A DNA stretch of 64,000 bases from Phycisphaerae bacterium (GCA_030601745.1 JAUWBI010000004.1:1-64000); one strand, 5' to 3'. Positions 42,101 through 49,299 are shown, numbered from the stretch's first letter. The notes: generated by a model not told the origin, from the letters alone. Numbers and translations: made by a program.

Positions 42101-44107
42101 CGAAGAACGCCGAGAGGCGTTGGTCGGGGACTAATAAGACGGGGCAAAGGCGTCTATAAAATCACGGGTTCCGGCAGGGGTATTGACGACCCGATAGAAT
42201 CTATGATAACCCAAACCCGCCGAATGATTTCGATAGCCCATAAATCACTTATAGCCCGTGCTTTTGTAGAAGTTGAGCAGAAAACCCCTGGTCTTTCAGG
42301 TTTAATAGAAAGAGTCCCGCCGCCAATGAAGGCCACTACATTTAATGCTTCACAACTCAAAAAACAGTTAATTGATTTGGGTATTGATGTCGAACCAGGC
42401 GAACTTGATGATGCGATGTTTACTGTCTTTAGCAATTCGCCTATCTTTTTAGGCAAAGAACACATCATTTCAATAATCGGCGTGGATGGTAAGAGACAGT
42501 GGTTTGAAATTGCCCCTGAGCTTTACAGGGTTCTTGAATCTCTTGACCAGTTCCAGTTGCCGAAAGCCTTCAATCTGATACTTGGCAAAGCCTGTAGATT
42601 GTGTCGTTTAGGTGCTACTGGTATTCACGCCGCCTTCGGCCTGGTCCGAAATCCTATAAGAGATATTATGGATACCGTAGTAAAGGCCAGATATGCCAGG
42701 GGGCCAGCGGCTTTTGTAAAAGGAGTAGCCAAAGACCTTTCAAATACCGGGCTTGCAAAAGCATTAGGAATAGAGCCAAATAAAGCGGCAGAGAGATTCA
42801 CTGATATCGGCGGTCAGATTTCAGGATATTTAGGACAAGATAGAACTTCCATACAGCATTTAAGAGGCTCGGCACTTAGCAACACGGTTGGAGAACATAC
42901 TATTGAAACAGTCAAACATCCTATTATTGTCTTGCGAAAGCTCTTTGGAATACCGGAGTCGGGATTGAGGATTGAGGAATTTGAGCGGGCATTAAAGGAC
43001 TGGATGGAAAAACATCAGCCACAGGGCGGCGAACCATCACCGGATGCTATCGTGTATGCTTTTGCGATGGCGTCAGACCAGACCATCAATTATCGCCGGG
43101 CTGGTCTCTATGGTAGATGGCTCAACGGAATGATTCCTTTCTGGAACGCCAATGCGCAAGACCCATCGAAAGTCTATCGGACTTTTACTGGTGATAGAGC
43201 AAAGCAAGCTGCTTTGTGGGGTCTTGCTGCTCTGACTTTACCTGCGATCGGAATATGGTGGTTGAACAAAGATGAGGAATGGTGGAAGGAATTACCGCCC
43301 TGGGAGAAGGCGAATAATATCCATATTCCCATCTTTAAGCGGGCCAAACAAATACCGATTCTTGGACGAGTGATTACAAAATACAAACAGGGCGAGGAAG
43401 TTGATTACATTTTCCGTATTCCTGTTCCGTTTTTGGTGGGCCACATCTTTCAGAGTATGCCGGTTACGATTTTGGATGCCCTTTATAATTTAGACCCCCA
43501 AAAAATTAGTGATTTTCTCGGTGAAGTTTATAACGCCGATGTAAAACCTCTGTTCGATTGGCCCGCAGCGATAGGCCCATATCTTGACTTGCGAAGCAAT
43601 AAGGATTGGGCGGGCCGAGCGATAATTCCCCCGTCAGTTGAAGGAAAGTTGCCAGAAGACCAGTATAAACATTACACTACCGAGTTTTGCAAAGCCATAG
43701 GCAAAATATTCAACGTTTCGCCAGCGCAGATAGAGTATGCACTTAACTCTTATTCGGGAGGTCTCTATCGCCGACCCGGGCGCATAGCCGGAATCATTAC
43801 CAAAGCCCCAGAAGAAAGACAACCTGCCGACTGGCCTGTAATCGGGACTTTATTTGTTCGTGACCCATTTGCACCGAAAGAATCCATCCAAAGATTTTAC
43901 GAAGAAAAAGAGCGTCTCAACAGGATGTATCAATCGGGCAAAATCGTAGCGGGAAGTGAACTCGGCAGAAAAAGAAAAAGGTATAACTATATCAGCACAA
44001 AATATCTGTCCCTGTATTGGAAAAGGCTACAAGAGGCAAAATTGATTTCAGAACGCAAGCGGATTTATGGAAAAATTGGAGAGTTGATTAAGAAGAGCAC
44101 CTCATAG
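33146..44107 (+). CDS. giant polyvalent protein: methylase, helicase, metallopeptidase
   Basis: 3653 residues. Pro-rich start; Ala/Gly-rich, membrane-active-looking helices (about 110-420). An N6-adenine methylase-like domain follows (about 1140-1290; SAM motif 'YEPTAGTGM' at 1162, NPPF at 1223). After a Pro/Glu/Arg linker (about 1370-1490) comes a Strawberry-notch/DarB-like SF2 helicase (about 1540-2140; 'GHQTGVGKGR' at 1575, 'LILDESHN' at 1704, 'LGRINRKGQ' at 2091). A zinc peptidase motif HEVGH is at 2684. A C-terminal stretch with 'MIPFWNANAQDPSKVYRTF' near 3327 resembles the LPD38 domain of polyvalent proteins. Families suggest co-injection with phage DNA for antirestriction, as with P1 DarB. 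Substrate effects are inference. Confidence 0.85.
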   Translation: MARFDFQPERKFDFRPIEKKFAFRPEPPAVTQVIEAPELTRIDQPAPTIAPEPPRMPPAARVPTERPVIAPELPRPEYITTPRDIRPPEIPDLTRIAEPTVKAKPFSLFGKSFIQQLAGRPAMMLRGAQVYTPGKSLGLDPLMQQASFYLESQRDPVIAKEIEQAARGKLWPIGDDQKWWKVEKKYLPETINAWAANVGAQVPIMLITQAGRMLGKVVGKPVGAAVGAAAALVTGGPDPTDVGTAPIVAKITSGVIKHLGGAVPLVAMEAGGFMDEAENLAIDKDISEKYARIYGLGSGTIEYAQWLFVLGSYRRLARPAQKTIVKKILIEIGGDAVEGLEEISQEGLQNKLLQKAVAEMKQRYPDYTGQAPKTWAGWKRAGAIGAGTAFITRLPGHGLTMAEGRLARRKIVESQIVPPAAEVPEITPEPPIAGPKLPVVEPTEVTEPIEPELQELLKSKPASINKFLPKSDTRIITKEGEYTNGVWLIKKEFVPPKVKERIDAEPSGRELSSKDIYPEDEGSFSVGIVGVANLDYKPSYVLRNAEGVEIGIDKDFYDYLDKHIPNFRLTFKKGDAPAAIYSGRQKAGLIMPVTISEPKYIKPSEEPPTIAAEPTAGKKYEGKAYRAETGLVIKGETAADVVRYEQEDLGNDLGVSEEKIAELEKRPEKDIVWVARDRETAARYGEPEEVTDAVVGGEIIAEIPDGVLVLKPAVEKAAEVKPKFKVTRARIPITKEGVVPEVISEKRYTAEGEEIEPAEPAEELWKMTREEYEATPDFQRIYGRTEGKNREAALSVHKIAVEDALAKGEPVPSHVLESYKTEEWAQEALAPAKPTAEIKAPVSDEVINLIEAGFKLKDGRIISTGHVHALPENISVEDVAEVGFVRIDTNEFMSREETEKLIGTSDTTELIKLKEAIEKAEPTVEGQLTKKAFDDYWAEVGDKPELLEDAVLEYVANANQEFKDLEDKLMEIEETDPVGHTAEHKKVMGQLDKIRADLEAKIRAVEKVAPARPIPKGIIVKPPAEKPGVGTVDNINVIGLADRFSERLKTIEAPIDNRQVKQWVAEELGVSESELRPEKGYSHKRVQEAMELALVRAARSIVEENRGQPDETFRRLQQLYERQPILAARTGISIKRQAYSTPAPLAFIANELAHITPDTMIYEPTAGTGMLTIGSVPNMTVVNELDPTRAEILRSQGYYQVSQKDARAISPKIEKSFDAVIMNPPFGKHKTVPYDKFKLSHIEHIIAAENLKAMKDEGRAVMIIAAPKKMGRYSTPEWVFGNYIYSHYNVTGDFEVAGDLYRRQGAAWPVRVIAIHGRKKSEKYGPKKGIFRANTWEEAYNKMKEILADEPEIIYPAAREKPVGPEGLRGRIERRPAEELEPVREPAAEPIEPAGERPAVARRPGERITERRPAERRPRGRVVRVPAGEREVQPEPFRLAKPVLPDRKAPSKEKAPGERPERPAVRKAEREPEVERVEKRKPVGVVGPSALGKLQIPYKPSSKAPAPNENIPTYLEPHVTAALENLKQNVGDIDEYVREQLQYESNERMWEHLSASQVDSIALALDKIDKRSAMVVGHQTGVGKGRVAAGIVRREIINGRKPIFFTSGKHLFTDFFRDLFDVGLTEDQIKPLMMNADVDIKDQQNRVIVKQHGNRAVADQAIHKAIQTKDYNLVLSTYHQINTETRKQRAQLATLMPGNLLILDESHNAAGESQTGEYLKEILIPHSAGVLFSSATYAKTPKTMALYARTGLLDAFDGDTENMLDAVQTGGEPYQEVIAAALARANSYIRTELDFSGIKYETTIDARHLDRDAERADRVTSVLRDIIAFDNYFAKVIVDPVKKEAKAQAKRRRGPAMTVGHTNFAAVSHNAIKQMLLTLKIDETIEQAKQALQAGQRPIIALENTMGSFLKRYVEQHGLNAGDIIKDFDYREVLLNMLRNTLSYTIVHGWGDIEVIKVPLEELPLDAQDAFHRAENDIKEMELDLPGSPIDEIISRLEAEGHKVGEITGREIRLIKKGKNEYELAHRPAKERDKTSIVYDYNNGSTEVLVVNVAGAEGMSAHASRDFKNQEKRVMIVAQPAADINKFVQILGRINRKGQVIDPEYKILMTALPSEIRPAAILENKMRSLNANTSAKTKGAYQQKEIPDILNLYGEYITAQYIIQNPDILKQMGLDLEISKYANAMSEGNYHGPWNEDKVARRFTGRLALLSTDQQQEFYEWAEPTFNSLIDLLNKTDQNELVSADKDYKAELVDSKTIFVGEPGNIFQEPATLDKMSTVLEGRPMTTVEIKDEVQQVVEAANLSTPSAYMEYMRTRIDTAWGEYQAARKRKGKKVRQSSVNAQEKGKDMLRYLKLSSVRADGEGNPFVLLEIIDSFGKKEYAINPAAPSNIRVRIAIPHPARTAVISLGQFHNSQSFYGNLDKYFNIPADQKEERYIANGNIIAAMGVLVGDSEKGKQVRPKVINYTMADGSRRQGLLLPKTYDPAYDLPSSVNMIPEAAAAYLMEQPTGTAHLKMGEARIIKVATNSVYIEVPKSKARGLKYFGDTGLKELVGEFETWRQAMRADFSADILLDVLNYLKSRGNAIKSDDAAPETAREYNNAHRDRGEAVGFAEPAKEIKIALQRGVARPADISQRQIIQFLSKSFGIPIRGIATFRKKKPGWYNQRTRGIRLKNVNSLRVAAHEVGHHIDIYFNNKASVKMSHAWYGLGAELVRLGKAVYGKKRPKEGYKMEGYAEFVFGWLTGAIDLKKEAPQMLQFFEKSYLKDNAEIADILHTARDMIDKWKEQGAEARFDSQIGQKLRPEKNWKERFSLWFQTAFTDVSAPIQRALHENIPARSIWFGSKDPGFLYQFFAQTEGARAITMVEEHTIDLWGNPTGKSLRAVLKPVAHQIKDFVRYVVAARAINLNAREIESGFDIEDAVYIFKKYDSPQWRKAAHELTEWNHRILDYLVQAGGLEEEAAKQMRELNPIYVPFLRSFAPGEKRRTPRGVGRGLIRRGKGVYKITGSGRGIDDPIESMITQTRRMISIAHKSLIARAFVEVEQKTPGLSGLIERVPPPMKATTFNASQLKKQLIDLGIDVEPGELDDAMFTVFSNSPIFLGKEHIISIIGVDGKRQWFEIAPELYRVLESLDQFQLPKAFNLILGKACRLCRLGATGIHAAFGLVRNPIRDIMDTVVKARYARGPAAFVKGVAKDLSNTGLAKALGIEPNKAAERFTDIGGQISGYLGQDRTSIQHLRGSALSNTVGEHTIETVKHPIIVLRKLFGIPESGLRIEEFERALKDWMEKHQPQGGEPSPDAIVYAFAMASDQTINYRRAGLYGRWLNGMIPFWNANAQDPSKVYRTFTGDRAKQAALWGLAALTLPAIGIWWLNKDEEWWKELPPWEKANNIHIPIFKRAKQIPILGRVITKYKQGEEVDYIFRIPVPFLVGHIFQSMPVTILDALYNLDPQKISDFLGEVYNADVKPLFDWPAAIGPYLDLRSNKDWAGRAIIPPSVEGKLPEDQYKHYTTEFCKAIGKIFNVSPAQIEYALNSYSGGLYRRPGRIAGIITKAPEERQPADWPVIGTLFVRDPFAPKESIQRFYEEKERLNRMYQSGKIVAGSELGRKRKRYNYISTKYLSLYWKRLQEAKLISERKRIYGKIGELIKKSTS

Positions 44108-44306
44108 TGTGTAGTGTGTAAGGTACAAAGCTATAATCCTTTGCTTTTTCCCGACAGTCTGGATTATCGTTGCAATAGCGTACATTCTGTTCACCGAGAA
44201 CTTGGCCGTTTACTATTAGGGGTTTTGTGCAAACAGAGATGCTTGCATCTGGGCAAACTTTGCCGCAGATATGACACTTCCAAGTTTCAAATCCAGGTAT
44301 TGTCAT
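44088..44306 (-). CDS. small Cys-rich protein on the opposite strand
   Basis: 72 residues; AAGG seven bases before ATG 44306. Six Cys in 'WKCHICGKVCPDASISVCTKP' and 'RYCNDNPDCREKAKDY' suggest a treble-clef or zinc ribbon. Three bases after the stop of the next upstream minus-strand gene, so the two form an operon; its own end overlaps the giant gene's end on the other strand. Confidence 0.6.
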   Translation of the reverse strand: MTIPGFETWKCHICGKVCPDASISVCTKPLIVNGQVLGEQNVRYCNDNPDCREKAKDYSFVPYTLHTMRCSS

Positions 44307-44309
44307 TAT

Positions 44310-44528
44310 TTACCTTTTTATTTTCCGAACAGGAACTTGCTCGATATAGCAAACTGGCTTATGCTTATCATCAAGAAGCCTAAAATACTGCCCTATATCT
44401 TTTCTGATATAATGGAACCGGCCTCGTCCATAGGTTTGCTTAACCTTTTCTATAACTGCTTTTTTTGTTGTGAAAACCTCAGCGACTCTCATATCGTTAC
44501 AATCTTGCATAAACCATACTTTTGTCAT
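44310..44528 (-). CDS. hypothetical small protein on the opposite strand
   Basis: 72 residues from ATG 44528 (GAGGTAAAT upstream, nearly identical to the ribosome site of its partner). 'MTKVWFMQDCNDMRVAEVFTTKKAVIEKVKQTYG' and 'YFRLLDDKHKPVCYIEQVPV' suggest an alpha/beta fold. First gene behind the minus-strand promoter at 44558-44585. One of few phage genes against the main direction, so possibly expressed in the lysogen. Confidence 0.6.
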   Translation of the reverse strand: MTKVWFMQDCNDMRVAEVFTTKKAVIEKVKQTYGRGRFHYIRKDIGQYFRLLDDKHKPVCYIEQVPVRKIKR

Positions 44529-44557
44529 ATTTACCTCAAATCCCTTCAATTATCTCA

Positions 44558-44585
44558 ATTATACCCCTAATTTCACAGATTTCAA
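44558..44585 (-). promoter_or_regulatory. promoter of the minus-strand two-gene unit
   Basis: TTGAAA (44585-44580), 16 bases, TATAAT (44563-44558), 30 bases before ATG 44528. Back-to-back with the plus-strand promoter at 44619. Confidence 0.65.
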
Positions 44586-44618
44586 GGTAAGATTTTTTTT
44601 ATTTTTTTCTGATTTTCA

Positions 44619-44647
44619 TTGACACGCAGACACGAATCAACTATACT
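44619..44647 (+). promoter_or_regulatory. promoter of the cargo genes
   Basis: TTGACA (44619-44624), a 17-base spacer, TATACT (44642-44647), about 70 bases before the PEP-CTERM gene. One mismatch from consensus. It makes the cargo independent of late phage transcription. Confidence 0.7.
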
Positions 44648-44719
44648 GCTTTTAGTGGACAACCAAACAACACAACCCAGGATATCAAAAGAAAGAACAG
44701 AAGTGGAAAGGAGCAAATT

Positions 44720-45364
44720 ATGAAAGGTGCAACCATATCAATAATTATCTGTATGTTGGCTCTTTCCGTACCGCCGGCTGAAGCAGCACTGATAACAATA
44801 AAGATTGAAGCTGAAATAGATTCTGTCAACGACCCGTACAATCTTCTGGAAGGCCAAATCAACCCCGGCGACATCATAATCGGCGCATACACCTACGAAT
44901 CTACAACGCCGGATTCAAGTCCATCATATCCCACTGTAGGACGATATGAACAGTCTGCCACTCTCTGCGGTATATCTGTAGTGATAGCCCCGCCCCAAAC
45001 AAAACTGATATTTTTCAGGACGAATCCTGCGAATGTTGAGTTCCTTGTGGGTATTATTAACGACGGTACGTCGGGCGGTTTGCAAGATGGCTACTGGTTG
45101 ATAAGCCATAACAACCTACCTCTTTTCAATGGTACTTCGGTTGACTACATTTCTTGGGGACTTAGAGACTACTCTGCCACTGCCCTGTCAAGTATAGAGC
45201 TTCCCACAACCGCTCCGGTTCTGGAGGACTGGCAAGAAAATATTTTTATCATTGGAGGACATAGAACCTTCTGGATTCGGGCACATATGACTTCTGCCGT
45301 TCCGGAACCAGCAACGATGTTGTTGTTTGGCTTAGGTGGTTTATTTCTCAGAAAGCGGAGCTAA
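44720..45364 (+). CDS. PEP-CTERM secreted protein carried by the phage
   Basis: 214 residues; AAAGGAG before ATG. Signal peptide (SIIICMLALSVPPAEAA), a beta-rich body ('TIKIEAEIDSVNDPYN', 'PGDIIIGAYTYES'), and the C-terminal sorting signal 'VPEPATMLLFGLGGLFLRKRS': PEP motif, hydrophobic helix, Arg-rich end. Host exosortase should process and anchor it, so this is a host-type surface protein expressed from the prophage's own promoter. The middle resembles common PEP-CTERM bodies of unknown function. Confidence 0.85.
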   Translation: MKGATISIIICMLALSVPPAEAALITIKIEAEIDSVNDPYNLLEGQINPGDIIIGAYTYESTTPDSSPSYPTVGRYEQSATLCGISVVIAPPQTKLIFFRTNPANVEFLVGIINDGTSGGLQDGYWLISHNNLPLFNGTSVDYISWGLRDYSATALSSIELPTTAPVLEDWQENIFIIGGHRTFWIRAHMTSAVPEPATMLLFGLGGLFLRKRS

Positions 45365-45402
45365 AATATTTCACTCAAGATTTTGGTTAAGGAGGAACAA
45401 AG

Positions 45403-48336
45403 ATGTCACCAAACAAACGAATTCTTATTCTTGTATCACTCGTTATACTTGCCATCAACATCTCTGCCACAGCCGACTGGAAGGAAGACGCAAGAGCGAT
45501 AGACATCTCCGGCGGAGAAAACCATACGCTTGTCCTTACCCAGAACAAATGGCCCTGGGCCTGTGGTTCCAACGTCTCTTACCAGCTCGGCATTGGTGAT
45601 GATGCAAACGACCAATGGACACTTGTTCGAGTTCACGGGCCCAATGACGTCAACTTCCTTGAGAATATCAACGACATTGACGCTGGCTGGACACACTCAC
45701 TCGCCCTGGATGTAAACGGCTTTGTCTGGGCCTGGGGTAGAAATGTTGAAGGCCAGCTTGGAGACAACCAGAAATCGAGTACCCAACAATCTGCCACACC
45801 TGTGCAGGTTCACGATGGCGGTATGAATACCCCATCAGGCTATCTCGAAAATATCATTGTCATCTCTGCGGGCAGGAGCGGATTACATTCCTTAGCTGTT
45901 GATGCCAATAACTTTGTCTGGGCCTGGGGTTATAACTACAATGGGCAGCTCGGCAACGGTGAAAGTGGCATCTGGACCAATAAACCTGCACCTGTGAAGG
46001 TTCGCGGCGGCGAGATGGGGACAACCTTTCTCGAAAACATCATTGCCGTTTCCGCTGGTGAGAACCAATCTATGGCACTGGATGTAAATGGATTCGTCTG
46101 GACCTGGGGCAGTAACCACTGGCCAGCAGACTACGGCGACTACCCGGGAGGAACCGGCAAACTCGGTAATGGCCTGACGGAGGACACCAATACTCCCGTC
46201 CAGGTTCTGAAAGGCCAGCAGCAAAGCAGTTCAGATTATCTGGAAAATATAGTTGCTGTCAACGCCGGCTGGGACCATTGTATGGCTCTGGAGAAGTATG
46301 ACCCCTGTCTTCCCTGGGAGCCGAATTATGACCCCAATTATGGCCTTGGCTATGTTTATACCTGGGGCAACAACGGACAATGCTACGATTCTGACGGCGG
46401 CAGACTCGGAAATGGTACAATGACCAACAGTAATACACCGGTATTTGTTCTTTCCGGTCAGCAGGACCCCAATAATCCAGACTCTTATCTTAAAGGAATT
46501 ATTGCGGTCTCGGCGGGCGAAGGCCATAGCCTTGCTTTGGACCTTAATGGCACCGTCTGGGCCTGGGGTGATAACAAATACGGCCAACTCGGTAATGACA
46601 CAAATGACCCGTGTACCACTGCCGTAGCAGTTGTCGGCCTTAATGGTGAAGGTTACCTTGAAAACATCATTGCTATTTCCGCAGGATTCTGGCATTCGCT
46701 CGCTATCGATGTCGATGGCACTATATGGACCTGGGGCAAAGGTGATTATGGCCGGCTCGGCCTGGGAAATGACGCTAATAGCAATACACCTCACCCGATA
46801 CGTGTCGTTTACAATTTCACACAGCACACCTTTTATTTCGGAATACAAACGGCGATTGACAATGCTAATAATGGCGAAGTTATTGTAGCTTCGCTCGGCA
46901 CCTATTATGAAAACATCGACTTTCTTGACAAAAGCATAACCGTTAGAAGCACCGACCCGGATAATTGGGACGTGGTGGCCAAAACAATCATCGATGGCTC
47001 AAATAACGATTCAAATGTGGTAACATTTGACGACAACTCCGGCTCGACACTGGCCGGATTCACCATTACAAACGGCTATGACGGTGGCATATACTTTAGA
47101 AATCAGTCCTCGGCCGATATCACAAATTGTGAGATTCTCAACAATGACGGCAGCGGAATATATTGCTGGGACAACTCCGACCCGAACATAATTAACTGCA
47201 ACATTGAGGCAAATAATGATGGTGGGATTTGGTGTGACAACTCCCATCCGAACATAACCAATTGTATTTTCAGTGGTAATTCAGCTTCACACGCCGGAGG
47301 GATATATAATGCATATTCCGACCCGAATGTAACTAACTGCACTTTCACTGGCAATACCGCCGATGGGGGGTACGGCGGCGGGATGCTAAACTACCAATCT
47401 TCCCCGACAGTGACTAACTGCATATTCAGCGGGAACTCAGCGGAATGGGGTGGTGGGATGCAAAACCTTACCGAATCTTCCCCGACAGTGATTAACTGCT
47501 CCTTCAGCGGGAACTCAGCCGGTTACGGCGGAGGGATGCACAACGAGCAATCTTCCCCGACGATAACAAACTGCATCTTCTGGGACAACGATGCCGTTAG
47601 AGACGGTAACGAGATATATAACTGGGGGGATTCTGACCCGAACTTCAGCTACTGCGATATAGAAGATTCCAACGGCAGCGGAGATAATTGGCACCTAAAG
47701 CTCGGAATAGATGGCGGCGAAAATATCGACGAAGACCCGCTCTTTTATGACCCGAATGACCCTAATGATTATCATCTTGGTCCAAACTCGCCCTGTATCG
47801 ACGCAGGAACGAATACACCCATCGGCGGCTTGCCCACGACAGACATTGACGGCGAAGACCGAGTGATAGACGGCGACGGCGATGGAAACAGTATTGTCGA
47901 TATGGGTGCCGATGAGTATGATTATAGAGATGCCGATTTCAACAATGACGGCACAGTCAACTTCATTGATTACGCCATATTTGCTAATGCCTGGCAAACC
48001 GACAATCCTGATTTCAGCCTGGATGACGATAATGATGTTGATATGAACGACCTTTCTCTCTTTGTGGAAGACTGGCTCTGGATAGCTGGCTGGACAAAAA
48101 CTTTCGCCGCCGGTTACGGCCAAAGTATGAGCCAGGGTTTCGGTCTTATGGAAGCCCTTTACCAGGCTGCGCCGGCCGAACAACAGCCAACCCAGATTAA
48201 ACCGCTTGATATTAAAGAGATAATAAAGCGGCTTGAGGAAATCTGGCTCGACCCTGAGGTGCAAGAGGTAATAGATGAGGACAAGTGGCTGAAATTTATG
48301 AAATCACTAAAGAGGAACAAATATAAAATCGGTTAG
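45403..48336 (+). CDS. secreted RCC1-repeat, beta-helix and dockerin-like protein
   Basis: 977 residues; AAGGAGG before ATG; signal peptide. Residues about 30-470 hold RCC1/ATS1-type propeller repeats with the unit 'IxAGxxHSLALDxNGxVWAWGxNxxGQLGxG'. Residues about 475-800 are a right-handed beta-helix with 'SSPTVTNCIFSGNSAxxGGGM' coils and the 'CIDAGTNTPIGGLPTTDIDGEDRVIDG' cap. At about 842-905, 'ADFNNDGTVNFIDYAIFANAW' and 'DDDNDVDMNDLSLFVEDWLW' make a dockerin-like calcium pair. It is 38 bases after the PEP-CTERM gene and shares its promoter. It looks like a host extracellular protein, not a virion part. Confidence 0.85.
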   Translation: MSPNKRILILVSLVILAINISATADWKEDARAIDISGGENHTLVLTQNKWPWACGSNVSYQLGIGDDANDQWTLVRVHGPNDVNFLENINDIDAGWTHSLALDVNGFVWAWGRNVEGQLGDNQKSSTQQSATPVQVHDGGMNTPSGYLENIIVISAGRSGLHSLAVDANNFVWAWGYNYNGQLGNGESGIWTNKPAPVKVRGGEMGTTFLENIIAVSAGENQSMALDVNGFVWTWGSNHWPADYGDYPGGTGKLGNGLTEDTNTPVQVLKGQQQSSSDYLENIVAVNAGWDHCMALEKYDPCLPWEPNYDPNYGLGYVYTWGNNGQCYDSDGGRLGNGTMTNSNTPVFVLSGQQDPNNPDSYLKGIIAVSAGEGHSLALDLNGTVWAWGDNKYGQLGNDTNDPCTTAVAVVGLNGEGYLENIIAISAGFWHSLAIDVDGTIWTWGKGDYGRLGLGNDANSNTPHPIRVVYNFTQHTFYFGIQTAIDNANNGEVIVASLGTYYENIDFLDKSITVRSTDPDNWDVVAKTIIDGSNNDSNVVTFDDNSGSTLAGFTITNGYDGGIYFRNQSSADITNCEILNNDGSGIYCWDNSDPNIINCNIEANNDGGIWCDNSHPNITNCIFSGNSASHAGGIYNAYSDPNVTNCTFTGNTADGGYGGGMLNYQSSPTVTNCIFSGNSAEWGGGMQNLTESSPTVINCSFSGNSAGYGGGMHNEQSSPTITNCIFWDNDAVRDGNEIYNWGDSDPNFSYCDIEDSNGSGDNWHLKLGIDGGENIDEDPLFYDPNDPNDYHLGPNSPCIDAGTNTPIGGLPTTDIDGEDRVIDGDGDGNSIVDMGADEYDYRDADFNNDGTVNFIDYAIFANAWQTDNPDFSLDDDNDVDMNDLSLFVEDWLWIAGWTKTFAAGYGQSMSQGFGLMEALYQAAPAEQQPTQIKPLDIKEIIKRLEEIWLDPEVQEVIDEDKWLKFMKSLKRNKYKIG

Positions 48337-48478
48337 CTGTTTTTATCTTGTGGACTTTTTTGCAGAGCATTGGCTCTGGTAAGAAACAGTGTCAGGCGGT
48401 GGTCCAGGTGGCTGATGAGGTGGCTTCCCTGGTTCTCCTGCAGGGTGGGCGGCTGGCGTGGCTGTTGAGCTTTCCTGC

Positions 48479-48509
48479 AAAACGGTGTCCGCTGGCTGCC
48501 CCGTTTTTT
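48479..48509 (+). terminator. rho-independent terminator after the cargo genes
   Basis: AAAACGG and CCGTTTT pair around a 15-base loop, followed by T residues. Confidence 0.6.
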
Positions 48510-48529
48510 AGCATTTGCTATTTCCTTCC

Positions 48530-48569
48530 AGGGCCAGCTTGGAGCTTTGCTCGCTGGCCCTACTTTTTT
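48530..48569 (+). terminator. second terminator after the cargo genes
   Basis: AGGGCCAGC and GCTGGCCCT form a 9-bp stem with a 14-base loop, then ACTTTTTT. Stronger than the one before it. The tandem pair isolates the cargo unit. Confidence 0.75.
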
Positions 48570-48751
48570 GTGGTAGTCGAGCTATGAGAATCGTGCGAAT
48601 CATTGGAATCATAATCGCCCTGACAATTTTCGTCTGGCTGTGCTACCTGGCATATCACGCCTGGCCTATCGCAATGGACAGCGTGGGAGAACGTTTGGAT
48701 TTGCCATAGTAGTTGCAACAGAGCGACAAAAAGCAAAATCCATTTTCGCAT
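48560..48751 (-). CDS. small exported or membrane protein, minus strand
   Basis: 63 residues from ATG 48751, AAAGG upstream. A signal or membrane helix (WILLFVALLQLLWQIQTF) precedes a Cys-containing, then Ser/His/Asp-rich tail. It follows the next minus-strand gene by 14 bases. A competing plus-strand 41-codon ORF overlaps it; composition does not settle which is used. Confidence 0.4.
   Translation of the reverse strand: MRKWILLFVALLQLLWQIQTFSHAVHCDRPGVICQVAQPDENCQGDYDSNDSHDSHSSTTTKK
48584..48709 (+). CDS. alternative 41-residue membrane ORF, plus strand
   Basis: MRIVRIIGIIIALTIFVWLC... is one clear membrane helix with a short tail. The ribosome site is poor and it starts 15 bases after a terminator's T-run. 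Listed because it overlaps the minus-strand candidate at 48560-48751; at most one of the two is likely to be real. Confidence 0.25.
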   Translation: MRIVRIIGIIIALTIFVWLCYLAYHAWPIAMDSVGERLDLP

Positions 48752-48765
48752 AGTTCGCAACCTTT

Positions 48766-49032
48766 CTAAACCTGATTATGAGGGTGTTCCATTTCCTTGC
48801 GCATTTCACTCAGTCGCTCTACTCGATATCCATCCTGTTCTGATTTGCCGTTCAGCCAGTTGTTTGTGTTGTGCAGCCAGGTGAAGCATTCGTAGATTGT
48901 CTTCTCGGACGCTGCCTGGTTGCCACTGATGATTCTGTCAGCCAATTTCCTGACTTTCAGCCTGCGGATGTAGATGATAATCGTGTGGACCACAAACCAG
49001 ACAAGTATAACGAACAATATCAACTCAAACAT
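48766..49032 (-). CDS. membrane-anchored small protein, minus strand
   Basis: 88 residues from ATG 49032; AAAGG eight bases upstream. An N-terminal membrane helix (LILFVILVWFVVHTIIIYI) is followed by a basic patch (RRLKVRKLADRI) and a soluble helical domain ('EKTIYECFTWLHNTNNWL'). The layout suits a lysogenic membrane protein such as a superinfection-exclusion factor, or a spanin-type protein; no family recognised. Confidence 0.55.
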   Translation of the reverse strand: MFELILFVILVWFVVHTIIIYIRRLKVRKLADRIISGNQAASEKTIYECFTWLHNTNNWLNGKSEQDGYRVERLSEMRKEMEHPHNQV

Positions 49033-49270
49033 TCTCTGACCTTTCAATAAATCTGATTATGGTGTGTCGGCGTTTTTGGGGGGCGGCTTTAACCTGCATC
49101 AGGAGCAAACAGTATAAAAGGGGTATCGTAGGTAGGGCCGGCCAAAGAAAACGCAGCACAAGCCATCCTCATAAGCCGAATATACACAGATTCGGCCAAA
49201 ACAGGCAAAATGGCACAATAATAGTGGAAAAATAAATCTTGAATTATTTTCAAAAAACTTCAGATTTTAT
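49033..49270. other. intergenic, no gene seen
   Basis: A G-rich patch near 49075-49085 and AT-rich sequence toward the next promoter. I see no gene. Confidence 0.4.
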
Positions 49271-49299
49271 TTGACCTTGCCGATATAGTAAGATATAAT
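49271..49299 (+). promoter_or_regulatory. strong promoter of the structured RNA
   Basis: TTGACC (49271-49276), 17 bases, TATAAT (49294-49299). Transcription should begin near 49306, exactly where the first arm of the pseudoknot begins. Confidence 0.7.
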
